Below, in pieces: positions 43,770-52,631 of a DNA stretch of 64,000 nucleotides; position 1 is the stretch's first letter, and each line of letters begins with the position of its first letter. Source of the stretch: Spirochaetaceae bacterium (GTDB lineage: Bacteria > Myxococcota_A > UBA9160 > UBA4427). The position numbers were made by a program, and so were the translations under genes. Below the pieces are notes generated by a model. It ran no database searches, was not told the origin of the DNA, and saw only the letters and a list, made by a program, of their open reading frames with translations. Location: the NCBI GenBank assembly GCA_020632655.1, contig JACKFD010000016.1, positions 62,001 to 126,000 on the forward strand, in the 5' to 3' direction.

Positions 43770-44654
43770 GTGAAGAGCCCGACCGACCGAGCCTCGAGCC
43801 GAGATCCCGAGCCGCCGCTGTTCACGCGCTACGGCTTCACACGCACGGGCCTCCCGGACGCGCCGCTCCGCATCGAGCCCTACCCCGCGATCGCGACGCA
43901 CGGCGCCTTGCGCGCCACGGTCGTCGCCTCGGCGATCGATCTCGTCGGCGGACTCTTCACGCGTGCGATCGCGGGCGTCGACGCGACCTTCACGAGCGAC
44001 CTCTCGCTGCGCATCCCGTCGCCCGGCAGGCCGCCGAGACTGCTCGCGCACGGCGAGATCCTGCGCGCGGGTCGACGCCTCGTCACGACGGGCGTGCGGA
44101 TCGAGCGGGAGGACGCGGGGAGCGGTCTCTACGCCTGGGGCGAGACGACCTTCTCGCGCGTACCGCGCGTGCTTCGCCCGGGCGAGGCGATGCCCGACGT
44201 CGAGACGCTCTCGACGCCCGCGACGATCGAGCGCCATCCCCTCGCGCAGCCGCTCGACGCGGCGGTCGGTGTCGAGGTGGTGGAGGCGACGCCGGGTCTC
44301 GTGCGCCTCGCGCTGCGCCCTGCGCTGCGGAATCCGGAGGGCGTGATGCAGGGCGCGCTCTATGCCCTGCTCGCGGAGTGCGCAGGGCTCGCCCGCGCGG
44401 GTGCCGATCTCGGCGTGCCGCACGTCGTGACCGCGCTCGACCTGCGCTACCTCGCTGCGGCGACCGTCGGCCCCGTCGAGGCCAGGGCCGATTGGATCGG
44501 CACGAACGCGTCGCGCATGCTGCACGTGGAGATCCGGGACCGCGGCCGCGACGACCGGCTCACGACGACGGCCTGGCTGCAGCTCGTTCCGGCTATCGTG
44601 GGCAGCGCACCCGCCGACCCGGCGGATCGCGAGGGGGACGCAGCTTGGACGTGA
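43770..44654 (+). CDS. two-hotdog-domain acyl-CoA thioesterase-like protein
   Basis: 294 residues with two hotdog folds. The second has RNPEGVMQGALYALLAECAGLARAGAD, the PaaI-type active loop; the first keeps HGALRATVVASAIDLVGGLFT. It would hydrolyse an acyl-CoA or bind it. GTG 43770 is chosen because the conserved region begins soon after and a -10-like box ends just before. Its stop overlaps the start of the next SDR (GTGA). Substrate unknown. Confidence 0.75.
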   Translation: MKSPTDRASSRDPEPPLFTRYGFTRTGLPDAPLRIEPYPAIATHGALRATVVASAIDLVGGLFTRAIAGVDATFTSDLSLRIPSPGRPPRLLAHGEILRAGRRLVTTGVRIEREDAGSGLYAWGETTFSRVPRVLRPGEAMPDVETLSTPATIERHPLAQPLDAAVGVEVVEATPGLVRLALRPALRNPEGVMQGALYALLAECAGLARAGADLGVPHVVTALDLRYLAAATVGPVEARADWIGTNASRMLHVEIRDRGRDDRLTTTAWLQLVPAIVGSAPADPADREGDAAWT

Positions 44655-45433
44655 ATCGCGAGATCCGGACGAACCTCGAAGGCCAGACCGTGATCGTGAC
44701 GGGCGGCACCCGCGGCATCGGGCTCGGGATCGTGCGCGTGCTCGCGCGCGCCGGCGCGAACCTCGTCGTGACCGGTCGCAAGGCCGCACGGCTCGAGGCC
44801 CTCGCCGAGGCGCTCACGGCGCAGGGCACGCCCTTCCGCACGCTGGTCGCCGACGTCGCCCGTCGCGAGACGAGCGCCGAGGTCGCACGCGTGGCCCTCG
44901 AGGCCTTCGGCGCGATCGACGGGCTCGTCGCGAATGCCCAGTCGTACCGACCGGTCACGGCGCTGGCCGACGTGACCGAGTCCGACTTCGACCTCGTGCT
45001 CGAGACCGGGCCGAAGGGCACGCTCTGGCTGATGCAGGCCGTGCTGCCGACGATGCAGGCGCGCGGGCGCGGGCGGATCGTGACGATGGGCTCGGCGATG
45101 GGCCAGACGGCGGCGCCGGGCTACGGGCCCTACTCGGCGGCGAAGGAGGCGGTCCGCTCGCTGACCCGCACGGCGGCGCGGGAGTGGGGTCGCTTCGGGA
45201 TCACGGTCAACTGCGTCTGCCCGGCGTCGGTCGCCCATCGCATGCCGGTCATGGAGGAAGGCAGCGACCGCGCGAAGGCCTTCGCCCAGATGTACGCCGA
45301 CCATCCGCTGGGCCGCGACGGCGATCCCGAGGACGACATCGCGCCGGTCGTAGCCTTCCTGCTCTCGGACGCGAGCCAGTACCTGACCGGACAGACCCTG
45401 ATGGTCGACGGCGGCGGCATCATGCGCGCCTGA
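44651..45433 (+). CDS. SDR family oxidoreductase
   Basis: 260 residues. TGGTRGIG at 17-24; ANAQ at 94-97 instead of NNAG; S148, Y161 and K165 (YSAAK). GTG 44651 overlaps the previous stop by four bases. A TTG six bases upstream (44645) is better spaced from GAGGGGG and is an alternative. It forms a unit with the thioesterase-like gene, and DUF1214 and sulfotransferase genes follow on the same strand at 57 and 10 bases. Confidence 0.88.
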   Translation: MNREIRTNLEGQTVIVTGGTRGIGLGIVRVLARAGANLVVTGRKAARLEALAEALTAQGTPFRTLVADVARRETSAEVARVALEAFGAIDGLVANAQSYRPVTALADVTESDFDLVLETGPKGTLWLMQAVLPTMQARGRGRIVTMGSAMGQTAAPGYGPYSAAKEAVRSLTRTAAREWGRFGITVNCVCPASVAHRMPVMEEGSDRAKAFAQMYADHPLGRDGDPEDDIAPVVAFLLSDASQYLTGQTLMVDGGGIMRA

Positions 45434-45489
45434 GACCGGCCCGAGACCCGGACGCGACGCCGCGGCGCTCGCGCGACGAGGAGATTGCC

Positions 45490-46674
45490 GTGCCCGATCC
45501 CGCCCCCCACGCCCGCCCCGAGGTCCTGGCCTGGAAGCGCTTCTGTCAGCGCATCGAGGCGATGGGCGAACGCCTGCTCGCCGACGACTTTCCGAACGCC
45601 CCCGCCGACACGAGCGAGGGCATCGCACACCTCGCAGATCAGGTCTCCTGCTGGCTCGGCTGGTCCCTCGCGCATTCGGATACGACCGCGCCCTTCTTCC
45701 ATCGCAGCAACGACCTCGCAACCCAATGGGGCGGGCCGAACCAGGACAACGCCTATCACCATGCCCGCATCGACGCAGGGCGCCGCTACCGCGTGCGCGG
45801 CAAGATGCACTCCTGCGAGCATTTCGTGATGACGATGCGGGTCGGCTTCATGCACATGAAGGAGTGGGGCACGAAGAAGGCGATCTCCTCCGTCGACCTC
45901 GGCCTGCGCCCCGGCGACGATTTCGAGATCCTGCTCGGCGGCGACGGAAGCGCGCCCGGCTGGCACGCGATCCCCCCGGACGTGACGACGCTCTCGCTGC
46001 GCGAGTACTACGTCGATTGGAAGCCGCAGGAGCCGGCCGTCTTCACGATCGAGTGCCTCGACGAGATCCCGACGCCGCCGCGCCTGGACGGCGCCCGCGT
46101 GGCCGCGGGCCTCGACCACGCCCTCGAGCAGGTCGAGCGCTCGATGGTCGGCTGGAACGAGTACCTGGCGACCCATCGCGCGAAGGGCCGCGACAACGTC
46201 TTCGCCCCCCAACAGACCGTCGCCAAGGGTCTCTCGGACGCGCGTTATGCCTTCCTCTTCTGGGATCTCGCGCCGGACGAAGTACTCCTGATCGAGACCG
46301 ACGTACCGAAGGCACGCTACTGGGGACTGCAGCTCGCGACCCTCGGTTGGTTCGAGCAGGTCGACCCGATCCATCGCATCACCTCGATCAACCAGCACCA
46401 GGCCATCCCGAGCGCCGACGGCCGTGTGCGCTTCGTGCTCGCGCACACGGACCCCGGCGTGCCGAACTGGCTCGACACCGGGGACCATCGCGAGGGCCTG
46501 CTCACCTATCGCTGGTTCTGGCCCGAGAGCGACCCGACGCCGACCGCGCGCGTGCTGCCCCTGGCCGAGATCGCCGACGCGCTGCCCGGCGACACACCGC
46601 GCGTCGACGCCGCGGCCCGGCGGGCGGAGATCGCCGCCCGCAAGGCGCACCTCGCCTGGCGCTTCCGGACCTGA
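45490..46674 (+). CDS. DUF1214 domain protein (paralogue 2)
   Basis: 394 residues. RFCQRIEAMGERL at the N-terminus and WGLQLATLGWFEQVDPIHRITSIN, then VLAHTDPGVPNWLDTGDHREG near the end, are DUF1214 signatures; this last segment has DPGVPNWLDT where paralogue 1 has DPGPRWKNWLNT. The GTG at 45490 has AGGAG six bases upstream. Only ten bases separate it from the sulfotransferase gene. Function is not established. Aromatic content is high. Confidence 0.83.
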   Translation: MPDPAPHARPEVLAWKRFCQRIEAMGERLLADDFPNAPADTSEGIAHLADQVSCWLGWSLAHSDTTAPFFHRSNDLATQWGGPNQDNAYHHARIDAGRRYRVRGKMHSCEHFVMTMRVGFMHMKEWGTKKAISSVDLGLRPGDDFEILLGGDGSAPGWHAIPPDVTTLSLREYYVDWKPQEPAVFTIECLDEIPTPPRLDGARVAAGLDHALEQVERSMVGWNEYLATHRAKGRDNVFAPQQTVAKGLSDARYAFLFWDLAPDEVLLIETDVPKARYWGLQLATLGWFEQVDPIHRITSINQHQAIPSADGRVRFVLAHTDPGVPNWLDTGDHREGLLTYRWFWPESDPTPTARVLPLAEIADALPGDTPRVDAAARRAEIAARKAHLAWRFRT

Positions 46675-46683
46675 AGGCACGCG

Positions 46684-47973
46684 ATGCCGTGGACACCCCC
46701 GGAGCGGCCCGACTGGGTGCGCGCGATCAACGAAGGCCGGATCCCGCCGATCGCCGAGCAGGCCCGACGGCCCCTCGAACGCGACGCCCTCGTCGGCGAG
46801 GCGGCCGCACGGCTCGGCCTCGACGCGCGCTCCGCGGCCGGGCGCATCCGCGCGTTGGGTCGACCGGGCTTCGAGAGCGAGCCCGTCGTCGAGAACCTCG
46901 ATCGACTGCTCCAGGCGCTCGAGGACGAGGCCGACCTGCACGCGACGGGCCGATGGCTGACGCGGCGCTTCCTGCTGCGACTGCTCGAGGTGCGCTTCCA
47001 GATCCTGGCATGGCTCGACGCGGACCCGGGCGTGGTCGACGAGGAGATCGCGGTGCCCCTCTTCGTCGCCGGCGCGCCGCGAACCGGCACGACGATCCTG
47101 CACGCGCTGCTCGCGGCGGATCCGCGCCATCGCGTGCCCCTCGGCTGGGAGCTCCTGCGTCCCGTGCCGCCCCCGACCGCGACGCAAGCCGGCGAGGCGG
47201 AGGACCCGCGCATCGCCCTCGCCGACCGCGAGCTGGTCGCCCCCCAGACCGTCGTGAGTGGCCTGTCCGCGATCCACGAGTACGGCGGGCGCAAGCCGAA
47301 GGAGTGCCTCTCGGCGATGTCCTTCGCCTTCCAGTCCGAGGAGTTCACGGCGCGCTACGACGTGCCGAGCTATGCGCGCTGGCTCGAGGCCTCGGACATG
47401 ATGCCCGCCTACGCGATGCATCGTCTCGTGCTGCAGCTCCTGCAGCGGCGCACGGGACCGGCGGCCTGGGTGCTCAAGTCGCCCGTCCATCTGCACTCAC
47501 TCCCGACGCTGCTCGCGACCTACCGCGACGCGCGCATCGCCGTCACCCATCGCGACCCCCTCGTGCTGCTCGCCTCGCTCACGAGCCTGATCGCGAGCCT
47601 GCGCTTCGCGCACTCGGAGCGGGTCGATCCGCAGGCGATCGCGCGCGGACACGTCGAGCGCTACGCCGCGACCTTCGACCAGCTCGTCGACTGGGCCGAC
47701 TCGGGCGCGCTGCCGGCCGAGCGCACACACCACAGCCACTTCCGCGACTTCCAACGCGACGCGCTCGGGATCGTGCGGGGACTCTACGCAGGGTTCGGGA
47801 TCGGCCCGGACGAGGAGGCGGAGCGCGCGATGCGATCCGTCCTCGAGAGCGAGCGGAGCGAGGGGCCGGGCCGGCACGCCTACGACCCGCTGCCCGCCGC
47901 GGCGCTCGCACCGGCGGACCGAAGTCGCTTCGATCGCTACCGGACCCGTTTCGCCGTCCCCTCCGAGGCGTAG
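46684..47973 (+). CDS. sulfotransferase family protein
   Basis: 429 residues. The PAPS 5'-phosphosulfate loop is AGAPRTGTT at 129-137, followed by WVLKSPVHLH and VTHRDPLVLL for the 3'-phosphate. An unusual 120-residue N-terminal helical region precedes the core. It would move a sulfonate from PAPS to a hydroxyl, for example a sterol-like alcohol, or it may be a homologue using another donor. Sits 10 bases after a DUF1214 gene, with which it is probably co-transcribed. Confidence 0.87.
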   Translation: MPWTPPERPDWVRAINEGRIPPIAEQARRPLERDALVGEAAARLGLDARSAAGRIRALGRPGFESEPVVENLDRLLQALEDEADLHATGRWLTRRFLLRLLEVRFQILAWLDADPGVVDEEIAVPLFVAGAPRTGTTILHALLAADPRHRVPLGWELLRPVPPPTATQAGEAEDPRIALADRELVAPQTVVSGLSAIHEYGGRKPKECLSAMSFAFQSEEFTARYDVPSYARWLEASDMMPAYAMHRLVLQLLQRRTGPAAWVLKSPVHLHSLPTLLATYRDARIAVTHRDPLVLLASLTSLIASLRFAHSERVDPQAIARGHVERYAATFDQLVDWADSGALPAERTHHSHFRDFQRDALGIVRGLYAGFGIGPDEEAERAMRSVLESERSEGPGRHAYDPLPAAALAPADRSRFDRYRTRFAVPSEA

Positions 47974-47994
47974 TCGAGCGCCCGGCGCCTGGGT

Positions 47995-48000
47995 TACGCT
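47995..48000 (+). promoter_or_regulatory. -10-like element TACGCT
   Basis: TACGCT followed by CGGCCGCC, 81 bases before the SnoaL-like gene. Confidence 0.4.
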
Positions 48001-48081
48001 CGGCCGCCCGATGGACGGACCGCGACGGCGCGGTCCGACGTCCGATCCGGATCGCCAGCTCGCAGGAGAGAGAACACGACC

Positions 48082-48564
48082 ATGCCGAACTACACCCCCG
48101 AAGAGCAGCGCAACATCGACGTGACCCATCGCCTCTTCGACACGGCGAATCCCGAGGACAAGTCGCTGCTCTTCGCCGAGGACGCCGTGTGGTGGAACGG
48201 GCTGCCCTACGTGGGGGCCACGCCCGGCGAGACCGAGCACAAGGGGCGCGGTGCGATCAAGGCGATCCTGACGGGCGCCACGGGCGGGCCGCGCAAGGGC
48301 AAGACCGGCGTCGACGCCTACGACGTCTCGACGATCCGGAACGAGGACGTGGTCCTGCTCGCGGACGGCGACTTCGTCGTGCGACAGCACACGATGTACG
48401 CGAAGACCCATGGTGGCCGCGACTACTGCAACGTCTACTGCTTCGTCTTCCGCTTCAACGCGAAGGGCGAGATCCAGTACCTGACCGAGCACTGGAATAC
48501 CTGGCACGCCTGGAACGTGATCTTCAACAACTTCGAGATGGAGCCGGCGCATCCGAACGGCTGA
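48082..48564 (+). CDS. SnoaL/NTF2-like protein
   Basis: 160 residues. NIDVTHRLFDTANPEDKSLLFAEDAVWWNGLP begins the barrel; YCFVFRFNAKGEIQYLTEHWNTW is the long C-terminal strand with the ligand-facing histidine. Such proteins act as isomerases, hydrolases or polyketide cyclases. AGGAGAGAG precedes the ATG. It lies 32 bases before a luciferase-like gene, so the pair may be one unit. It is only distantly like the 8590 protein. Confidence 0.83.
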   Translation: MPNYTPEEQRNIDVTHRLFDTANPEDKSLLFAEDAVWWNGLPYVGATPGETEHKGRGAIKAILTGATGGPRKGKTGVDAYDVSTIRNEDVVLLADGDFVVRQHTMYAKTHGGRDYCNVYCFVFRFNAKGEIQYLTEHWNTWHAWNVIFNNFEMEPAHPNG

Positions 48565-48596
48565 GCCGCCCGGCACCGCAGCACGAGGAATCCCCC

Positions 48597-49628
48597 ATGG
48601 AGCTCGACATCATCGCCCATCCCCGCGCGCTCGCGGCCTCGGGCGAGCACGCACGCCAGGTCGAGGAGGCCGGCTTCGGCGGCGTCTGGTGGACCGACTC
48701 GGGCCGCTCGGCCTACCTCGCCTGCACGGCCTCCGCCCTCGCGACGACGCGCCTGCAGATCGGGACCGGGATCGCGGTCGCCTTTCCGCGCAGCCCGATG
48801 GTCACGGCAGGCATCGCCTGGGAGCTCGCCGCGGCGACCGGCGGCCGCTTCGTCCTCGGCCTCGGCAGCCAGGTCAAGGGACACATCGAGCGACGCTACA
48901 GCTGCGAGTTCTCGCCCCCCGGACCGCGCATGAAGGAGTACGTCGAGTCGGTCAAGGCGATCTTCCGCGCCTTCGCCGGACAGGAGAAGCTCCACTACGA
49001 GGGCCGCTACTACCACTTCTCGCTCCTGCCCGATACCTGGAGCCCGGGACCGATCGACGTGCCGGCGCCCCCCGTCTACATCTCGGCCGTCCTTCCGTAC
49101 ATGAGCCGCCTCGTCGGCGAGGTCGCCGACGGCATCCACGTGCATCCCTTCCACTCCCCCGCCTACGTGCGCGACGTGCAGTGCAAGGCGATCCAGGAAG
49201 GCCTCGCGCGCTCCGGGCGCTCGATCTCGGAGATCACCTTCTCGATCCCGATCATGACTGCCGTCGGCGACACGGACGAAGAGCTCGAGCGCACGCGCGG
49301 GCACTCGCGCATGATGATCGCCTTCTACGGCTCGACCCGGGCCTACTCCCCGGTCTTCGAGCACCACGGCTATGCGGGGCTCTCCGACGAGCTCTACGAG
49401 CGCCAGAAGCGCGGCGACGTGCCGGGCATGCTCGCCGCCGTGACCGACGACGTGCTCGACCACTACGTCGTCACCTCGAGCTGGAACGATCTCGGCCCCA
49501 CCCTCGTCGCGCGCTACCGCGACATCGGCCCGAACGTCCGGGTCACGTCCTATACGGCCGCCGACGGCTGGTCCGACCCGGCCATGCGCGAGAAGTGGTC
49601 CCACGTGGCGCGGGCCATGCGCGGCTGA
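48597..49628 (+). CDS. LLM-class flavin- or F420-dependent oxidoreductase
   Basis: 343 residues. Barrel segments EEAGFGGVWWTDSGRSAYLACTASA, LQIGTGIAVAFPRSPMVTAGIAWELAAATGGRFVLGLGSQVKGH and ISAVLPYMSRLVGEVADGIHVHPFHS are typical of mycobacterial-type LLM oxidoreductases of the TIGR03617 kind. It differs clearly from the 42572 protein. Cofactor FMN or F420. It follows the SnoaL gene. Substrate unknown. Confidence 0.87.
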   Translation: MELDIIAHPRALAASGEHARQVEEAGFGGVWWTDSGRSAYLACTASALATTRLQIGTGIAVAFPRSPMVTAGIAWELAAATGGRFVLGLGSQVKGHIERRYSCEFSPPGPRMKEYVESVKAIFRAFAGQEKLHYEGRYYHFSLLPDTWSPGPIDVPAPPVYISAVLPYMSRLVGEVADGIHVHPFHSPAYVRDVQCKAIQEGLARSGRSISEITFSIPIMTAVGDTDEELERTRGHSRMMIAFYGSTRAYSPVFEHHGYAGLSDELYERQKRGDVPGMLAAVTDDVLDHYVVTSSWNDLGPTLVARYRDIGPNVRVTSYTAADGWSDPAMREKWSHVARAMRG

Positions 49629-49692
49629 GACGGAGCGGACGCGCCGAGCCTCGTCGTACCCGCGCGCACACACGCGCCCTGCCGGTCGGGCC

Positions 49693-50763
49693 TCAGATCC
49701 GCGCGTGCTCGCGCAGCGCCGCGCGGCTCTCGAGATCCTCGATCGCCGCCGAGGCGCGCTCGAGGAAGGCCGCCGCGAAGCGCTTGCGCCGCGGCGTCGC
49801 GTCGGGCGGGAAGGTGACGATCTGGCAGGACGCCGGGGCGAGATAGGCCGCGTGCAGGCGATGCGCGAGCCAGGCCGCGTCGAAGCCGATCGACAGCCCG
49901 CCGAGCGCGCGACGCGCCTCGAGATAGTGCCGGATCAGCGCACGCTCGTGCGCTCGTCGATCGGCCACCGAGAGCGACATGGCGAGGAAATACGACAGGT
50001 CGCGCAAGGGCGTGCTCACGACGACCATCCCCCAGTCGAGGAACCCGACCCGGCCTGCGTCGAAGAAGAGGTTGCCGATGTGGCAGTCGCCGTGGATCAC
50101 CGTCGCGGGCCCCGCGGACCAGACCGCGTGCAGGGCGTCGCGCTCGTCGATGTAGAGCGTGGCCATCTCCGCGAACGCGTCGGTCAGCTTCTCGCGATGC
50201 TGCGCGAGCCCTTCGGCGAGGCGCATCGAACCGTAATCCGAGGGCGGATCGGGCGGCGCCACCCAGCCCGCCTCCCGCCGACGCGTGGCCGCATCCTCGA
50301 AGCGCACGTGCAGGCCGGCCAGATCCTCGAGCGCACGCGCCGCCGCGTCGACCGAGGGACTCTCCGGCCCGCTCGAGACGGTGCAGCCCGTCGTCTCGAG
50401 GTCCTCGAGCAGCAGCACGAAGGCCCCGTCCGACGGATCGAGGTCGACGGCATGGACCCGCGGCACGCGCATCGCGAGCTTCGGCGCGAGATCGGCGTAG
50501 AAGCGCGCTTCGCGCAGCCCCATGTTCGTCGCCGCGATCGCCGATCGCCGCGTCGGGTCGTTCGGCAGGAGCTTGCAGAAGAGCGACTCCGGCGCGCCCG
50601 CCGCCTCGTCGTAGCGGACCCGCAGCCAGGCATGGGCGTTCGTGACCTCGGCGCGCTGCGCGATCTCGACCGCAGCCACGCGCACCCCCGGATGCCGCGC
50701 CGAGAGCGCCCGCGTGAGCCACGCGGGATCGATCGCCTCGGCCCGCGCCGGGACGTCGGCCAC
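49693..50763 (-). CDS. phosphotransferase (APH fold)
   Basis: 356 residues. The kinase signature is HGDCHIGNLFF and FLDWG, which are the catalytic loop and metal-binding DxG. An N-terminal lobe has CKLLPNDPTRRSAIAATN. Relatives act on hydroxyacyl compounds in catabolic clusters; LvaA of levulinate degradation phosphorylates 4-hydroxyvaleryl-CoA. The GTG at 50763 starts four bases after the enoyl-CoA hydratase stop, so translation is probably linked. A hydroxyacyl-CoA kinase is an attractive but unproved role. Confidence 0.82.
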   Translation of the reverse strand: MADVPARAEAIDPAWLTRALSARHPGVRVAAVEIAQRAEVTNAHAWLRVRYDEAAGAPESLFCKLLPNDPTRRSAIAATNMGLREARFYADLAPKLAMRVPRVHAVDLDPSDGAFVLLLEDLETTGCTVSSGPESPSVDAAARALEDLAGLHVRFEDAATRRREAGWVAPPDPPSDYGSMRLAEGLAQHREKLTDAFAEMATLYIDERDALHAVWSAGPATVIHGDCHIGNLFFDAGRVGFLDWGMVVVSTPLRDLSYFLAMSLSVADRRAHERALIRHYLEARRALGGLSIGFDAAWLAHRLHAAYLAPASCQIVTFPPDATPRRKRFAAAFLERASAAIEDLESRAALREHARI

Positions 50764-50767
50764 GACG

Positions 50768-51550
50768 CTAGGCCCCGCCCTTGTTGCCGCTCTTCACCCG
50801 GTCGAGGATCTCGCCGGCGCCCATCTGCGACAGATGCGGCCCCGCCTGGAGGTCGCCGAGGGTGCGGATCACGGAGCGCCCGCCACGCGCCTCGACAGCC
50901 GTGTGCACGGCACGTTTGTTGACGGCGAGCACCGCCGTGGCCACGCCCGCCATGCGCGCGGCGATCTCGAGCACGCGCGCCTCGAGCTCCGCAGCCGGGA
51001 AGGCCTGATTGACGAGACCGATCCGCGCGGCCTCGGCCCCGCTGAACTCCCGCCCCGCCACCTGCAGCTCCATCGCGTGTCGCGCCGAGAGATGCACGGG
51101 GAACCAGTCGAAGTCCGGAAGCGCGAACTTCGTGACCGGGTGCGAGAGCCGCGCGTCCTCCGCGGCGTAGGCGAGATCGCAGGCGCCCACGAGCTCGAGC
51201 CCCCCGGCCATCGCGTAGCCGTGCACCTGCGCGATCACCGGCTTCGCGAGGTCCCAGATCGACATCCAGCCCTCGCTCACGTGCCGCGCCCACTGCATCC
51301 CCACCTGGGAGGTCCAGTAGGGCTGGTCCGAACCGAGGTCCGAGCCCAGGTCGTAGCCCGAGGAGAAGCATTTCCCCGCGCCGCGCACGATCGAGACCCG
51401 CACGCTCTCGTCCCCGTCCGCCGCGCGCAGGCCCTCGAGCAGCTCGCGGCGGAGCGCGTTGTCCATCGCGTTGCGCTTCTCCGGCCGGTTCAGCGTGAAG
51501 CGCCGAATGCCCGGCGCCGGATCGTCGGTCAGGACTCTCTCTTCCGTCAT
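50768..51550 (-). CDS. enoyl-CoA hydratase/isomerase family protein
   Basis: 260 residues. RRFTLNRPEKRNAMDNALR; oxyanion hole GAGKCFSSGYDLGSDLG near 57-73; then VHGYAMAGGLELVGACD and KFALPDFDWFPVHLS. It is the intact relative of the broken gene at the left edge. Followed by the phosphotransferase and preceded by an SDR, all on the minus strand. Confidence 0.9.
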   Translation of the reverse strand: MTEERVLTDDPAPGIRRFTLNRPEKRNAMDNALRRELLEGLRAADGDESVRVSIVRGAGKCFSSGYDLGSDLGSDQPYWTSQVGMQWARHVSEGWMSIWDLAKPVIAQVHGYAMAGGLELVGACDLAYAAEDARLSHPVTKFALPDFDWFPVHLSARHAMELQVAGREFSGAEAARIGLVNQAFPAAELEARVLEIAARMAGVATAVLAVNKRAVHTAVEARGGRSVIRTLGDLQAGPHLSQMGAGEILDRVKSGNKGGA

Positions 51551-51581
51551 GCATCGTCTCCGATCGCCGGCCGCGCCGGCG

Positions 51582-52373
51582 CTACATCACGATCGCGCCG
51601 GCCGTCACGTGGAGCTCGACGCCCGTGACGTTCCGCGCACGCTCCGAACAGAGGTAGAGGCACGCCTCGGCGATGTCCTCGGGATCGACGTGCCGCTGGA
51701 GGGCCGCCTCCTTCGCGGCCCGCTCGCTCATCGCCTCGGGCGTGATGCCCGCCCCCGCAGCGAGCTGCGCCATCAGCCGGTCGAGGGGCTCGCCCGTCGT
51801 GAAGCCGGGCGTGACGACGTTGACGCGTACGCCGTGCCGGCCCATCTCCCGCGCCATCGTCTTCGACATCGCGATCATCGCGGCCTTCGTCGAGCTGTAC
51901 TCGGAGTTCTTCGGAATGAAGGCCGTGGTCGAGAGGGTGCCGATGTTGACGATGCCACCGCCGCCGGTCTCGACCATGCGCCTGGCCGCCTCGCCGCAGA
52001 GCGTCATCGTGCCGATCACGTTCAGCTGCAGCGACTCGCCGTAGCTCGTCCAGTCGAAGTCGACGACGCGCTGGCGCGGGAAGGGATGCGTGGCGACGTT
52101 CACGAGGGCATCGATCCGGCCGAGCTCCCGGACCGTATCCGCCACGAGGCGACGGCAGGCGTCGACGTCCTTGACGTCGCAGGCCATGGGCAGGACGCGG
52201 CGTCCGGTCGCGTCCGCGATCTCGGCGGCCAGCGACGCGAGCGCCTCCGGCCGCCGCGCCGCCACGACGACGTCCGCGCCGTCCTCGGCGAAGGCCTGCG
52301 CCGTCGCGCGTCCGATCCCCGGTCCCGCCCCCGTCACCAGGGCGACCCGGCCCCGCATCGTCCGATCCAACAC
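51582..52373 (-). CDS. SDR family oxidoreductase
   Basis: 263 residues from the GTG at 52373, which has GGGAGG four bases upstream; TTG 52370 and ATG 52358 are alternatives. TGAGPGIG 14-21, VNVATH instead of NNAG, S148, Y159 and K163 (YSSTK). C-terminus VTAGAIVM lacks the usual VDGG. The enoyl-CoA hydratase starts 31 bases downstream on the same strand. Confidence 0.88.
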   Translation of the reverse strand: MLDRTMRGRVALVTGAGPGIGRATAQAFAEDGADVVVAARRPEALASLAAEIADATGRRVLPMACDVKDVDACRRLVADTVRELGRIDALVNVATHPFPRQRVVDFDWTSYGESLQLNVIGTMTLCGEAARRMVETGGGGIVNIGTLSTTAFIPKNSEYSSTKAAMIAMSKTMAREMGRHGVRVNVVTPGFTTGEPLDRLMAQLAAGAGITPEAMSERAAKEAALQRHVDPEDIAEACLYLCSERARNVTGVELHVTAGAIVM

Positions 52374-52476
52374 CCGACCTCCCGGCTGATTCCCCGATCC
52401 GTCCTGCGACGCGGGGCGCAACCCCTGCCATGCGTCTCGCGGCCCGAGCCGCACGACGCATCCCGCGCGCGCGGCC

Positions 52477-52482
52477 ACGCTA
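52477..52482 (-). promoter_or_regulatory. -10-like element TAGCGT
   Basis: Minus-strand TAGCGT, 103 bases before the SDR at 52373. Confidence 0.3.
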
Positions 52483-52566
52483 GCGAACTCGCGACCCGTC
52501 CGGACGCATCGCCCACGTCCCACGCCTCGGCCCGGGGGCGGCGTGTCGAGGCCCGGGGGCGGCGGT

Positions 52567-52572
52567 TAGACT
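52567..52572 (+). promoter_or_regulatory. -10-like element TAGACT
   Basis: TAGACT followed by CCGCCCGCC, 59 bases before the ABC transporter start. Confidence 0.4.
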
Positions 52573-52631
52573 CCGCCCGCCCAGCAGCCCGATCGGATGT
52601 CGTCCTGACTGCCTCGCCCCCGAAAGCAAAG

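Noticed and set aside
50765..50770. TAGCGT on the minus strand as promoter of the phosphotransferase
   Set aside because: It consists of the stop codon of the preceding gene and ends one base before the start codon, so any transcript from it would start within the coding sequence.
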